Assembly (NCBI RefSeq): GCF_018863235.1
Contig: NZ_JAHKRS010000012.1
Span: 81,509-145,508 of the forward strand
Source of the DNA: Pseudomaricurvus albidus
GTDB taxonomy: Bacteria > Pseudomonadota > Gammaproteobacteria > Pseudomonadales > Cellvibrionaceae
Length of the DNA stretch: 64,000 nucleotides
Direction of reading: 5' to 3'
Shown here: in pieces, positions 1 to 11,102 of the stretch
How positions within the stretch are numbered: the first letter of the stretch is position 1
How the letters are laid out: every line of letters begins with the position of its first letter
Notes under the pieces: generated by a model
Told to the model about the DNA's origin: nothing
The model's input: only the letters and a program-made list of their open reading frames with translations
The model's database searches: none
Program-made: the position numbers and the translations under genes

Positions 1-10
1 GGTGTGTTCA

Positions 11-856
11 TTACGTTTGATGCCAAAAGGGCTGACCCAGTGTTGGGGTTGATGGACTGGCGGTTTGGCTTTTGTGGATCAAACCAGAAAGATAGGCTTC
101 ACGTCCGGCTTCAATGGCTTTTGCAAACGCGTGAGCCATGCCGATCGGATCATTGGCCTTTGCCACTGCGGTGTTTAATAAAATACCATCGTAGCCCATT
201 TCCATGGCCTCGGCAGCTTGAGACGGAGCTCCAAGGCCTGCATCTACAATAAGTGGAATATCCGGCAGACGTTCCCGCAGTGTTCTCAGGTTGTATCGAT
301 TCATCAGTCCTTGGCCTGTGCCGATGGGCGCTCCCCAGGGCATCAGTACTTCGCAGCCAACGTCCAGTAGTTTTTGTCCGAGAACCAGATCGTCTGTGGT
401 GTAGGGCAGAACTTTAAAGCCTCGTTTCACCAGTTCGGCTGCCGCCTCCACAAGACCGAAAGGGCAGGGTTGCAGATTATAGTCGTCACCCACGACCTCC
501 AGTTTGAGCCAGTCGGTGTTGAATATTTCGCGACTCATTTCCGCCAGATTGATGGCTTCCCTGGGGGTTTTACAGCCAGCGGTATTGGGCAGCAAGCGAC
601 ACCCGGAATCCCGAATGTACTGCCAGAAGGTGTCCCCATCCTGTTGGCTGCTGTCCTGAGAGACAGAGCTCGGGGTGTTGGGGTTTTGTCGACGCAGCGA
701 CAGTGTCACCATGCTGGTGTTAGCGGCAGCGATGCTGTCGCGCATGGATTGTGGTGACGGATACAGTGCTGTCCCCAGAATAAAACGGCTGCTCAGGGTT
801 TCACCGTAGAGAACGAATGGTGTATCGGTCGATGTTGCATGTGATTGCACTGACAT
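11..856 (-). CDS. thiG: Thiazole synthase ThiG
   Basis: ThiG makes the thiazole phosphate half of thiamine from deoxyxylulose 5-phosphate, dehydroglycine and ThiS-thiocarboxylate in the cytoplasm. The protein is 281 residues, slightly longer than the usual 255-265. The Schiff-base lysine is in WLKLEV (about K118). The phosphate-binding end of the barrel ([13 protein letters not shown], then [18 protein letters not shown]) is intact. Extra length comes from a polar Ser/Gln-rich stretch near residues 57-74 and a C-terminal tail. It is the last gene visible in thiC-thiO-thiS-thiG and starts 2 bases after thiS, so it is probably translationally coupled. The next gene of such operons, often thiE, would lie outside the window. 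Confidence 0.96.
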   Translation of the reverse strand: MSVQSHATSTDTPFVLYGETLSSRFILGTALYPSPQSMRDSIAAANTSMVTLSLRRQNPNTPSSVSQDSSQQDGDTFWQYIRDSGCRLLPNTAGCKTPREAINLAEMSREIFNTDWLKLEVVGDDYNLQPCPFGLVEAAAELVKRGFKVLPYTTDDLVLGQKLLDVGCEVLMPWGAPIGTGQGLMNRYNLRTLRERLPDIPLIVDAGLGAPSQAAEAMEMGYDGILLNTAVAKANDPIGMAHAFAKAIEAGREAYLSGLIHKSQTASPSTPTLGQPFWHQT

Positions 857-858
857 TC

Positions 859-1062
859 TCAGCCTCCTCCGACGGGTTTGACGATATCGATGGTGTCACC
901 ATCGTGCAGCGTCACAGTAGTGTATTGGCTGCGGGGTACAAACTCGCCATTAATGGCGGCAGCAGCCATGGCATTACACAGCCCCCAGTGCTCCATGGCC
1001 TGACTCAGGCTCATGGGTTCAGGAAGCGTGTGGGGTTCATTGTTCAAACTCAGAGTTAACAT
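859..1062 (-). CDS. thiS: Sulfur carrier protein ThiS
   Basis: ThiS is a 67-residue ubiquitin-like sulfur carrier. Its C-terminal glycine is adenylated and converted to a thiocarboxylate that gives sulfur to the thiazole ring. The required Gly-Gly end is present (VKPVGGG), and the fold-typical [11 protein letters not shown] strand precedes it. The start overlaps the end of thiO by 7 bases and the stop is 2 bases before thiG. This tight packing fits joint expression under the thiC riboswitch. Confidence 0.95.
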   Translation of the reverse strand: MLTLSLNNEPHTLPEPMSLSQAMEHWGLCNAMAAAAINGEFVPRSQYTTVTLHDGDTIDIVKPVGGG

Positions 1063-2147
1063 AAGGCAGGCTCTTTGATCATGATCTGCTCGCTGTAGGG
1101 GGCAGATGCATTGTCGAGTACTTCATTGACGATTGTTTCAACCACCGTCGGTGCCAACAGGTAGCCGTGACGATACAGGCCATTTGCCCGAAGCAAGCCT
1201 TTGCATCTTTCGATACGGGGCAAGTTGTCCATCAATGACGGACGTAAATTAACATCCGTAGCGGTAATGCGTGCTTCGGCAAACGCCGGATTGAGCGCAT
1301 AGAGTGCGCTGGACAGTTCCAGATTTGAGCGCAGGCTAATGGGTGAGAGGTCTTCGGATTCAATTTCAGTCGCGCCAATAATAAACTGGTGGTTGGGTTT
1401 GGGAACCACATAGAGTTTGTAGCGTGGGTGCATAAAGCGAACCGGGCGCTGCAATTGCACTTCACGGGTTTGCACCCAAAGCACTTCTCCTCGCACGCCA
1501 CGCACATCGTGGATGTCAGGTTTGGCACCGACACCGCGACAGTCAATCACCTCGTCGAATGTAAAGCGTTGGTCTTCTGTTTGAACCTTGTGTGAACTCA
1601 CTTCAACAGCGGGCGTGTATTCAAAGGTATGCCCGCCGAGAGCGTGAATATCGGACAGTAACTGATCCAGCAGCGCATGGTTGTCGAGACAGGCTTCGGT
1701 GTGAAGATAGAGGGCGCGGTGAAAATGGCTGAGATCACGTTCAATCTCGGCTATTTGCTTTTGATCCAGCCATTGATAACTGGCATCACCGGCGTCGCCG
1801 ATGTGGTGACGCAGCTTGGCAGCAAATTGCGTGAGTTGCGAGGCGTCCTGAGTGTGTGCCACGACCAGAGAACCCTGTTCCGAATAGGTGATCGGCTGAC
1901 CCAGCTGCTGATTCCAGGCTGGCCAGAGTTTTAACCCGGCCATTCCCATATCATAGATAAGACGTTCACTGTCGACCACTTCAGACAGGGGTGAAATCAT
2001 GGCTGCGGCGGTGCGAGCCGCGCCAGGACAAACCTGCAGCGAACCTGCTTCAAACAGGGTGACATCGCAGCCTGCACGCAACAAGCGCCAGCTGCTGAGG
2101 CGACCCAAAAGGCCGCCGCCCACAATTCCGATCTTCTTCATAGGCAT
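1056..2147 (-). CDS. thiO: Glycine oxidase ThiO (FAD-dependent)
   Basis: ThiO oxidises glycine with FAD and oxygen to the imine (dehydroglycine) used by ThiG. It is the aerobic alternative to the radical-SAM enzyme ThiH. The 363-residue protein opens with a dinucleotide-binding fingerprint (GIVGGGLLGR, about residues 6-16) ending in an acidic residue (VTLFEAG). The DAO-family C-terminal strand NGLYRHGYLLAPTV is present. The start at 2147 is 17 bases after the thiC stop; a second ATG two codons on (2141) is possible because neither has a strong ribosome site. ThiO rather than ThiH suggests thiazole synthesis under oxic conditions. Confidence 0.93.
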   Translation of the reverse strand: MPMKKIGIVGGGLLGRLSSWRLLRAGCDVTLFEAGSLQVCPGAARTAAAMISPLSEVVDSERLIYDMGMAGLKLWPAWNQQLGQPITYSEQGSLVVAHTQDASQLTQFAAKLRHHIGDAGDASYQWLDQKQIAEIERDLSHFHRALYLHTEACLDNHALLDQLLSDIHALGGHTFEYTPAVEVSSHKVQTEDQRFTFDEVIDCRGVGAKPDIHDVRGVRGEVLWVQTREVQLQRPVRFMHPRYKLYVVPKPNHQFIIGATEIESEDLSPISLRSNLELSSALYALNPAFAEARITATDVNLRPSLMDNLPRIERCKGLLRANGLYRHGYLLAPTVVETIVNEVLDNASAPYSEQIMIKEPALC

Positions 2148-2164
2148 TCAGTCTCTGCGGTACG

Positions 2165-4216
<2,052 letters not shown>

Positions 4217-4221
4217 TTAGA

Positions 4222-4259
4222 AACTAACGGGTGTTTCTATAACTAAGTGGTGTTTCTAT
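4222..4259. repeat. Two 19-bp direct repeats in the thiC leader
   Basis: Two adjacent 19-base copies (4222-4240 and 4241-4259) share the core AACTAA..GGTGTTTCTAT and differ at two positions. They lie between the TPP aptamer and thiC. They could be a local duplication with no function or part of the riboswitch expression platform. A small hairpin, CCTGG/CCAGG at 4153-4167, follows closer to the gene; it has no U-run and so is not a typical terminator. Confidence 0.5.
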
Positions 4260-4290
4260 GAATATCACACACTTAACATGCCTAGCGGAC

Positions 4291-4390
4291 GACTTGATTC
4301 CTACGCAGGTGCTAACCTGATCAGGTACAGCGGGTTTCTTTTGATCTCAGCCTGGAATGTTGATTAAAACACTCTGGCACCCCGACAAGT
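4291..4390 (-). promoter_or_regulatory. TPP riboswitch upstream of thiC
   Basis: Read on the minus strand, the segment carries the conserved TPP (THI-box) blocks in order: CGGGGTGCC, then GGCTGAGA (pyrimidine-binding arm), ACCCG, ACCTGATCAGG, then GCGTAGGAA (closing side). The P1 helix pairs CTTGTCGG with the final bases. TPP binding should repress thiC-thiO-thiS-thiG. No clear terminator hairpin with a U-run separates it from thiC, so control may be at translation or by Rho. The promoter should lie in 4390-4509, where I do not see an obvious consensus. The 4097-4509 gap holds this leader and nothing else recognised. Confidence 0.93.
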
Positions 4391-4509
4391 GACGAGCAGA
4401 TTAACGGGGATTGAATATGGGTGCAAGGGGGAGTTCTTGAATTGTCATGTTTTGGTTAAAAAGTTCTCAGAAAGACAAGTCTTGATGCCCGATGCTAATC
4501 ATAAGCTTT

Positions 4510-5370
4510 CTACGACTTGCCTTGTTGTTCTAAGAGGGTTTGCAGCTTGCTCTCACAAAGACCGGTAAGTTCGGATTCTTTAAGTGTCAGCCAAAGCCAT
4601 TCGGTAAAACGAACCACAACACGAAAATCCTGCAAAGCGGTTAGGTGTTGCTCAGTGTTTATGCCTTGCCAGTAGCAACTGGAGAGCTGTCTTGTCTGAA
4701 GGTCGGAAAGTGCATAGAACTCAACGATCGTGGCCAACTCAAAGTAGGGCGAGTTGTTGCAGGCGTATTCCCAGTCCAGAAATACAAAACGATCTTCCTG
4801 CTGCAGGATGTTGTCCGGATTCAAATCGTTATGGCAGAGGCATTGCTCGGGATATTGTTGCAGGGTTTGCTGGAGGTGAGCCCGACATTGTTCAAACAGC
4901 TCAGTGGTGTGTTTTTTCACAGTGAACAGTTTGTGAATATTTTGCCAGTATTGGTCGCAGTGTAAAAGCAAGTCAAATCTGGCGACTTTTGAGTGTGTTC
5001 GATGTAACTGATGAAGTGACTGACAAAGGACTTCCAGCTTCTCCAGTGGTTGCCAGGTTGCGCCGTGTATAAATCGCGTGACCAGTGTCCTATGATCACT
5101 CCAGACAATCTCTGGTGCCAGTGAACCGGCAGATTCCATCAGCGCGATTTCCTGGTTTTTGCTCATGGCCAGAGCACGGCTCTCGGGGCTTTCGACACGC
5201 AGGGCAAAGTGATCGGCATTACTGCTAACGAGGTAGGTGCTGTGACTGAGGCCGTTATTCAAGGCGTTTATCAGGCGTGGCTTTTCAACGAGTGATGCAG
5301 ACCATTGAGGCCATGATGCCAGCGCTTGTTGCAAGCTTTCCCTTGCCTTGTCAGTGGCGTGATCAGCCAT
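4510..5370 (-). CDS. Aminoglycoside/choline kinase-family phosphotransferase, probable thiamine kinase
   Basis: The start at 5370 (286 residues) overlaps the end of the permease gene by 8 bases; longer in-frame starts would run deep into that gene. The kinase fold of the APH/choline-kinase family is clear: the catalytic loop is CHNDLNPDNIL (about 179-189) and the metal-binding Asp is in FLDWEYA (about 197-203). E. coli ThiK, which phosphorylates thiamine during salvage, belongs to this family and is of similar size (274 residues). The thiamine assignment rests mainly on context: it follows a PnuT-type permease, a thiamine-binding protein and a TPP-riboswitch-controlled receptor. Another small alcohol substrate cannot be excluded. 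Confidence 0.78.
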   Translation of the reverse strand: MADHATDKARESLQQALASWPQWSASLVEKPRLINALNNGLSHSTYLVSSNADHFALRVESPESRALAMSKNQEIALMESAGSLAPEIVWSDHRTLVTRFIHGATWQPLEKLEVLCQSLHQLHRTHSKVARFDLLLHCDQYWQNIHKLFTVKKHTTELFEQCRAHLQQTLQQYPEQCLCHNDLNPDNILQQEDRFVFLDWEYACNNSPYFELATIVEFYALSDLQTRQLSSCYWQGINTEQHLTALQDFRVVVRFTEWLWLTLKESELTGLCESKLQTLLEQQGKS

Positions 5371-6004
5371 TGCTAACAGCCAGATCCGGATCTTGAAGAT
5401 GCTGGCTTGCACGCAATTGTTTTTGCCAATTGAAAAAGCCAAAGGTGCAAATGACCAGATAGGCAACAAATAATAACGCTGTCAGATACAGGCCGCGATC
5501 CCAATATAAAAAGATGGATATGCCGTCAATCACCAGCCAGTAAAGCCAGTTCTCAAGTACTTTCCGGGTGACCATGTAAGTGGTGAGAATGCTGCCCCAG
5601 GTGGTAAAGGAGTCAACGTAAGGCCAGGCTGCGTTGGTATTTTGTTCAAGCAGATAACCACTGCATGCTGCGGCTAATAGTGTTCCTGCCAAAGCCATCC
5701 CATGTTTGCCGGGGCTCCATGTGTGGATCTGAACTCCTTCATGGTCTTTTGTTCCATATTTCCAGGCATACCACCCATAAACCGCCATGCCGAGGTAATA
5801 GATTTGCAAGCCGGATTCCATCAGCAGGCTCGCATCCCAAAACAATACAGTGAAGATCAGTGTACTGACAAAGGCGGCATACCAGCACCACAGGCTTTCT
5901 TTCATGGCCAGCAACAAGTAGGCAACCGCAAGGATTACCGCAATCATTTCCCAGCCAGACATGGCTTGCCATGCGGCAATGATGGAATCTTGCAGATCCT
6001 GCAT
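5363..6004 (-). CDS. pnuT: PnuC-family vitamin transporter, probable thiamine transporter PnuT
   Basis: This is a 213-residue inner-membrane protein with about seven hydrophobic segments. It carries the PnuC-type motifs YGWYAWKYG (about 76-84) and ENWLYWLVIDGISIFLYW near the C-terminus. PnuC proteins move unphosphorylated vitamins by facilitated diffusion with metabolic trapping by a kinase. A linked thiamine-kinase-like gene and the upstream TPP riboswitch point to thiamine rather than nicotinamide riboside. The ATG directly abuts the TAA of the preceding gene, and the stop overlaps the kinase start. Confidence 0.85.
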   Translation of the reverse strand: MQDLQDSIIAAWQAMSGWEMIAVILAVAYLLLAMKESLWCWYAAFVSTLIFTVLFWDASLLMESGLQIYYLGMAVYGWYAWKYGTKDHEGVQIHTWSPGKHGMALAGTLLAAACSGYLLEQNTNAAWPYVDSFTTWGSILTTYMVTRKVLENWLYWLVIDGISIFLYWDRGLYLTALLFVAYLVICTFGFFNWQKQLRASQHLQDPDLAVSNG

Positions 6005-6253
6005 TTACAGTGCCTCGTAAGCAGGCAGAAACTTGGTGACAAACACACCCATTCCATGTTTTTCACGATGGGCTTTCATTTCGACTTTTAAAATATCCAT
6101 AACCCGATCGAAATCTCCCATTACCACGGTTGAGGTGGGGAAGGTTTGAACCTGAATGTCAGTATGCTGATTCAATTGATCAATAAAGTCCTTAATGGGT
6201 GGGATAAAGTCTTCCTGATTGGGGTAAAGACTGATGTCGACACTGACTTTCAT
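6005..6253 (-). CDS. Small thiamine-binding protein, YkoF/MTH1187-like
   Basis: The protein is 82 residues with the single ferredoxin-like fold of the MTH1187/YkoF family: MKVSVDISLYP at the N-terminus, and FPTSTVVMGDFDRVMDILK in the middle. YkoF binds thiamine or HMP, and single-domain relatives form multimers. It has no signal peptide, so it is cytoplasmic. It sits between the TonB receptor and the PnuT-type permease, with zero spacing to the permease. Its exact job in bacteria (ligand buffering or delivery) is inferred, not shown. Confidence 0.75.
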   Translation of the reverse strand: MKVSVDISLYPNQEDFIPPIKDFIDQLNQHTDIQVQTFPTSTVVMGDFDRVMDILKVEMKAHREKHGMGVFVTKFLPAYEAL

Positions 6254-6303
6254 GTTGATCCTTATTCTCGGGCTGCTGAAATAACGATAGCTGATTTCAA
6301 TTA

Positions 6304-6398
6304 TACGTCATTGCGAGTGCAGCGCGGCAATCCATTGTTGTCACTAAAGCATTTTGTTAAGTGCCAGTAATGGATCGCAGCGTTCCTCGTGATGTGAG
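6304..6398. repeat. Degenerate palindromic repeat of the TCATTGCGAG...GGCAATCC type
   Basis: The left arm (6305-6334) reads CGTCATTGCGAG, a spacer, then GCGGCAATCCATT. The right arm (6369-6395) is a decayed reverse complement (AATGGATCGCAGCG then CCTCGTGATG). Short palindromes with these sequences are scattered, often intergenic, in many proteobacterial genomes and are regarded as MITE-like remnants. This copy sits between the TonB receptor and the small thiamine-binding gene, inside what looks like one riboswitch-controlled unit. I see no other clear copy in the window. Confidence 0.6.
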
Positions 6399-6424
6399 AC
6401 TTATAAAATTCTTGGCCTCATTGA

Positions 6425-8530
6425 TTAGAAACTGTAGCTGCCTCTAACACCTATAATGCGAGGTTCACCGTACTGATAGTAAGGTTCGGTGATATAGAAT
6501 TTTCGAGGGTCGTTGGGGAAGCTGAAACCTCGTACTTGATACTCTTCGTCTAAAAGGTTACGACCCCACAGGGCCACTTGCCAGTTGGCTTCGGTATAAG
6601 TCAGGTTGGCGTTCCAGAGTTCGTAGGAATCAGAACGTTCTTCGTGGCTGTCAGAAAAGTAAAAGCTATCTTTGCCTTCGACTTCCAGGCGCGCACTGAG
6701 CTTATCAGTAAAGTAATAGGTGCTGGCCAGACTGAACTGATAGTCGGGTGCATGAGCCTGTTCTCGTCCGTCCAGGTCGTCACCTTCAGCATTAACAAAA
6801 TCTTTGAGTTCAGTATCCAGGAGGCCCAGACTGCCTTCAAATTGCCAATGATCGCTGGCTCTCCATTGAATTTGTGCTTCCAAACCATAGTTATTGCCCT
6901 TGGCCGCGTTATCAAAGGAATCGATAAACTCTGTTGAGAGGTCACTGTTTGTAATCAGGATGGATTGTTTTACCTGAACTTCGTCACGCAGCTGGTAAAA
7001 CAGTGCAATCTGAGTTTGAAGTGTGTTGTCGAGTAAGCTCCATTTGGTGCCAAGCTCATAGTTCAGCATGTGTTCGGTGTCATAGCTGCGGCGACTTTCG
7101 GGAAGCGCAGGGTTACTGTTAATACCTCCAGTTTTAAAACCTCGCGATACCAAACTGTAGATCATGCCGTTATCGTTTAGTTGATATTGGAGTGCGACTC
7201 GACCACCCCACAGGTCTTCATCATGGTCGAAGTCTACGGCATCATTATCTTGGTAGTCACTGGTGTATCGCTCCAGTCGCAAGCCAGTAATGAGGGTAAG
7301 CTTTTCACTTAGGTGAGTTTCGAGTTGTCCGTAGACCGCACTGCGATCAGTAGCGTAATCACTGATAAAGTCCTGACTTTGATAAGTGTATTCGCGTTTC
7401 AGATCTTCGCTTTGATCCTGGTAGTAAAGGCCGAAAAGCCAATCTGTAGTTTCATTAAACCAGCGGCCATCTGCTTGAGACACTAACCGAAAGTCCACCG
7501 TTGCTGTTTGGCGATCTCGAATGTAATTATCAAAGCTGCTGTATTCCCAGCCATCACAGGGCTGACCTGCACAAATGTTGCTGTAGGTCCAATCTTCGTC
7601 GTACCCATATTCGATATTACTATTCACGTAGCTGGTAACCATCTCGACATTGAACACGGAGTTAATCTCGTATGTCGCTTTTATACCCAGTGCGGTAGTT
7701 TCCTGGCGATCATGCCCAGGTTCATCCGACAACGTATGGCGCGTATTGTCCAGAGAAAAGTCATCGTAGCCATTGTCGATATCGCTGTAGATCAGGGTGG
7801 TGTCAATGGTCAGTTTGTCGCTGGCATTCCAGCGTAGTTTGCCGCGCAAAATCTGTTCATCACGATCGCTTGTGTCATCGCGATTCAGGAAATCATTCTC
7901 GGTATAGCCATCACTACCTTGTTGTTGTATCGCCAGTCGATAGCTCAAAGAGTCGCTTAATGGACCACTGACAACAGCGCTCAGTGTGTAAGTGTCATAC
8001 TCAGCTACACTGGCTTCCAAGCGGGCTTCAGGAGTATCCGTTGGATCCTGGCTTTTGATATTTATGAGACCGGCCAGTGCGTTTGCGCCATATTGAGTCC
8101 CTTGGGGACCACGCAGGACTTCTACCTGATCTATGTCCAGCAGGGTGCCTGCGTTTCCGAGGCCGCTGAAATCGATGTCATCAATTATTAAGCCTACAGA
8201 AGGATTAAGCGGTTCGACGAATTGACTGCGCTCACCGATACCGCGGATTTGGTAAAACCGGGCTCTAGAAGCGCCGCTGGCGTAATTTACATTTGGAGCC
8301 AGGCTCAGGATTTCTTCCAAATGCTGAGCATTGCGCTGTTCGATAACGTGCTCACCAATTACGGAAATACTGGAAGGAATGTCGTTGATGTTGGATTCAC
8401 GAAATTCTGCTGTCACTGTGACAGAGGGCAAAAGCGCTTCGGACTGGGTGTCTTGCTCGCTTGCCGCTTGAGGCGTCGAAGCAAACAGGGCACTGGCAAA
8501 GGCCAGTGAGAGTGGACGGAACGTGGTCAT
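6425..8530 (-). CDS. TonB-dependent outer-membrane receptor, probable thiamine or precursor uptake
   Basis: This is a 701-residue outer-membrane beta-barrel receptor. It has a signal peptide (cleavage near PQAAS), a TonB-box region (LPSVTVTAEF), and a plug domain with the conserved IRGIGERSQF and VEVLRGPQGTQYGANALAG blocks. The barrel ends in a terminal Phe (GSYSF). A TPP riboswitch lies directly upstream, which is the best evidence that the substrate is thiamine or a thiamine precursor. Permease, binding-protein and kinase genes follow on the same strand after a 171-base gap that holds a small repeat. The plug and barrel look intact. Confidence 0.88.
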   Translation of the reverse strand: MTTFRPLSLAFASALFASTPQAASEQDTQSEALLPSVTVTAEFRESNINDIPSSISVIGEHVIEQRNAQHLEEILSLAPNVNYASGASRARFYQIRGIGERSQFVEPLNPSVGLIIDDIDFSGLGNAGTLLDIDQVEVLRGPQGTQYGANALAGLINIKSQDPTDTPEARLEASVAEYDTYTLSAVVSGPLSDSLSYRLAIQQQGSDGYTENDFLNRDDTSDRDEQILRGKLRWNASDKLTIDTTLIYSDIDNGYDDFSLDNTRHTLSDEPGHDRQETTALGIKATYEINSVFNVEMVTSYVNSNIEYGYDEDWTYSNICAGQPCDGWEYSSFDNYIRDRQTATVDFRLVSQADGRWFNETTDWLFGLYYQDQSEDLKREYTYQSQDFISDYATDRSAVYGQLETHLSEKLTLITGLRLERYTSDYQDNDAVDFDHDEDLWGGRVALQYQLNDNGMIYSLVSRGFKTGGINSNPALPESRRSYDTEHMLNYELGTKWSLLDNTLQTQIALFYQLRDEVQVKQSILITNSDLSTEFIDSFDNAAKGNNYGLEAQIQWRASDHWQFEGSLGLLDTELKDFVNAEGDDLDGREQAHAPDYQFSLASTYYFTDKLSARLEVEGKDSFYFSDSHEERSDSYELWNANLTYTEANWQVALWGRNLLDEEYQVRGFSFPNDPRKFYITEPYYQYGEPRIIGVRGSYSF

Positions 8531-8534
8531 AGTC

Positions 8535-8557
8535 GGTCTCCAAATATGTCAGAGACC
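8535..8557 (-). promoter_or_regulatory. Possible ribosome-site sequestering hairpin of the receptor leader
   Basis: On the transcript, GGTCTC (8557-8552) pairs with GAGACC (8540-8535), a 6-bp stem with an 11-base loop just before the start codon at 8530. The 3' arm overlaps the GGAG ribosome-binding sequence. This is the layout expected for a translational expression platform of the TPP riboswitch about 30 bases upstream. The alternative pairing that would free the site is not resolved here. Confidence 0.5.
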
Positions 8558-8582
8558 CGGATTTAATGCGTATTGTCAGGTT

Positions 8583-8695
8583 GCTACCTTCCCTGGGCTG
8601 CTCCTATCCCTACGCCGGCATTGTCCGGATCAGGTTCAAAGGGTCTGCAGTCAGACTGCATCTCAGGTTAAAACCACCCCTTAGGAAGGCCGCCA
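8583..8695 (-). promoter_or_regulatory. TPP riboswitch upstream of the TonB receptor
   Basis: On the minus strand the conserved blocks are in order: CCTTCC and GGGGTG, CTGAGA (8661-8666), a short P3 stem (TGCAGTC/GACTGCA), ACCC, CCTGATCCGG, ATGCCGGCGTAGGGA, and closing GGGAAGG that pairs with the 5' CCTTCC. This is a full TPP aptamer. It should lower receptor expression when TPP is abundant. The 8531-8953 gap holds this leader, the hairpin before the receptor start, and the divergent promoter region of the chemoreceptor gene. Confidence 0.94.
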
Positions 8696-8953
8696 TTGTA
8701 GTGTCTGAGCTATCTGCTCACAACCTGTTTTGGTCAGTGTTGTTGAGTGGACGTATGTCGCTGATTTTGGGTTGTGCACCAATATGGGTTTTGCGGGATC
8801 GTTGTGGTGCATCATGGCGCATTTATTTGGTGCTTGGTTTTTGGTGTGGTCCTGATAGGCAAGTCTTATCAGTGGGTGTTTTTGCTGTTTATCAATCTTT
8901 TTGTTATTTGGCGCATAAATTGCTTTTCTCGATGGCAAAGAGGGAGTGATTTT

Positions 8954-11101
8954 ATGAATATGTTAAAAAGCCAGTTAATGAACCTGAGTCCTGCTGAGCG
9001 CCGTTGGTTGCCTTGGTTTGGTGGTACGGGAAAGCTGGCAATGTCCTGGTCCTGTTTCCTCAATAGAAGTACTTATGTTTCGGTTGAGCAGGCGTTTGAA
9101 GGGGTTGCAGCCACGAGGGTTAAGCTGCTGGAGCGCTGGGTTAACAGCCAGTGGGAAGATCTCGAATTGATGGCACAACGCATCGCCGAGGGTGAACTGG
9201 AACATAACCCTTCCTATCTCAAGAATTGTCTCACTGCTGCAGGGGATGTTTCCGAGTATTTTCTCATCGATGTCTCCGGCAAGGTTACGGACTCTACCTA
9301 TCAACATAGAATCAATGCCACGGATCTGTCTGGCAAGGCTGTGAGTGAAGGGGTGAATAAACCGTTTCTGCATGGTCCTTATGTGGACAGAAATACGCTC
9401 GATATTGGTGCGTCCAGTTCCCGTTTTCATGACGCTGTGACACTCATGTTTTACCAGCCGATTATTCAGGGTGGTGTCTCGGTAGGTGCTGTTTGTGGAC
9501 GTGTGCCCAACGATGTCATTGGTGATCTTATTCAGCGAGAGGCGGGGCATATTTACCCGGAATCCGGTGACAATTACATCTTCATGGTGCATTCCAACTT
9601 TGATCCGGCTATTCAGGTGGGTACTGCGCTTTCTCGTTCCCGTTTTGAAGACGATACCTTCTCCCATGGGGAAAACCTGAAAAGCGGCATCACAACCCAA
9701 TGGGGACGAGTCAAGGTCTCGAATCATACGGAGCTGGAATTAAGATTTACCGATCCTGCCACCGGGCAATTGCACCCGGGTATCAGGGAAACGATCAGGA
9801 AGGGTGAAAACCTGTTTATCACCTATCCGGGGTACTCCGATTATCGCCACATACCCGTGATCGGCAAAGGGCTCACCTTCCAGTTAAAAGGCTCCCCCGA
9901 CCGCTGGGGGATGATGTGTGAAGGTGATCTGGAGGAGGTGTACCGCCGCCGCTCTGTGAATCTCGGTTTGATGAAAGGGTTTGTGCTTTCGTCGGTGGGC
10001 CTGCTGGGTATCAACAGTGCATTGCACCGATTTACCGATCTACCGCAGCTGGCCATTGATGGGGCAAGCCTTGCCGCCGTGGGTTTGATTGCCTGGTTAT
10101 TCAAGAAGTTCAACACCAATAAACTGGCTTCGCGATTAACGGAAATGACCGAAGTTATCCGGACTATTGCCGAGGGCGAAGGGAATTTACGTCAACGTCT
10201 GGATACGCAAAATATGGCGGCTGATGAAACCGGGGATATGGGCCGTTGGATCAACAGTTTTATCGATAATCTGGATGGCGTGGTGGGAGAGGTGATTTCC
10301 GCCAGTCACAATGTCAGCCAAACCAATAATGTCATGCTCGATACGCAGGATGAGGCATATCAGGCGTCGACAGAAGTTACCCGCGCGATGAAAACCATGC
10401 TGGATCTGGTGGAAGCTCAAGTGGCTGATATCGGCCAGGCTTCTACTACTGCCGTCGATTTGAAGCAGGCTATGGAGGATGTCGTCAGTGCCGCCCGCGA
10501 GCAGTTCGAGACCGCCCGTCAGGGAACGCATGCGATTCGGGATGTGGTGCAGACTTCGGCCAGTACGATCCAATCCTTGCACAGCCGAACGGCAGAAATC
10601 AGTAACATCATTAACGTCATCTCCGAGATTACCAATCAGACCAATCTGTTGGCCCTTAATGCCGCTATCGAGGCTGCCAGAGCAGGAGAGCACGGACGGG
10701 GCTTTTCGGTGGTTGCAGAGGAAGTCAGAGGGCTGGCTTCGAAAACCGCTGGCGCTGCCGAACAAATCAAAACCATGATTGAAGGCATGCAGGAGGAAAC
10801 CAATTCCGCCGTGACGTTTATGGAGTCCGGGGTGAATGATGTGGATATCAGCTTGAAGAAAACCGAGGAAACGTCAACTGAGAATACGGAGTTACATCGT
10901 CTGGTGGAAACGATGTTCTCGACCATTCAGCAGTTGGACAAGAACAGCCAGAGCCACGGTGAGACCGTCCACAGCGTTGGAGCTTCTGCGGAACAAATGC
11001 ATCATTCTATTGCAGTTTTGCAAGAGCGATCCTGGTTGGTGAAAAACACGGCACAGAAACTGGGGTCCCTCGTCGGGGAGTTCCAGGTGACGTCCCGATA
11101 A
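8954..11101 (+). CDS. Methyl-accepting chemotaxis protein with a large N-terminal sensor region
   Basis: I take the ATG at 8954 (715 residues) because AGGGAG lies 8 bases upstream; the frame stays open back to a GTG at 8774. Residues about 40-330 form a Cache-like sensor region ([30 protein letters not shown]). Two hydrophobic segments follow (about 338-356 and 366-384), then a HAMP-like linker and a standard signalling domain. The hairpin tip [22 protein letters not shown] matches the CheA/CheW-binding consensus. There is no clear membrane segment before the sensor region, so with this start the sensor would be cytoplasmic. The 60 codons upstream encode hydrophobic stretches, leaving the true start and topology open. 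Ligand unknown. Confidence 0.85.
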   Translation: MNMLKSQLMNLSPAERRWLPWFGGTGKLAMSWSCFLNRSTYVSVEQAFEGVAATRVKLLERWVNSQWEDLELMAQRIAEGELEHNPSYLKNCLTAAGDVSEYFLIDVSGKVTDSTYQHRINATDLSGKAVSEGVNKPFLHGPYVDRNTLDIGASSSRFHDAVTLMFYQPIIQGGVSVGAVCGRVPNDVIGDLIQREAGHIYPESGDNYIFMVHSNFDPAIQVGTALSRSRFEDDTFSHGENLKSGITTQWGRVKVSNHTELELRFTDPATGQLHPGIRETIRKGENLFITYPGYSDYRHIPVIGKGLTFQLKGSPDRWGMMCEGDLEEVYRRRSVNLGLMKGFVLSSVGLLGINSALHRFTDLPQLAIDGASLAAVGLIAWLFKKFNTNKLASRLTEMTEVIRTIAEGEGNLRQRLDTQNMAADETGDMGRWINSFIDNLDGVVGEVISASHNVSQTNNVMLDTQDEAYQASTEVTRAMKTMLDLVEAQVADIGQASTTAVDLKQAMEDVVSAAREQFETARQGTHAIRDVVQTSASTIQSLHSRTAEISNIINVISEITNQTNLLALNAAIEAARAGEHGRGFSVVAEEVRGLASKTAGAAEQIKTMIEGMQEETNSAVTFMESGVNDVDISLKKTEETSTENTELHRLVETMFSTIQQLDKNSQSHGETVHSVGASAEQMHHSIAVLQERSWLVKNTAQKLGSLVGEFQVTSR

Positions 11102-11102
11102 T

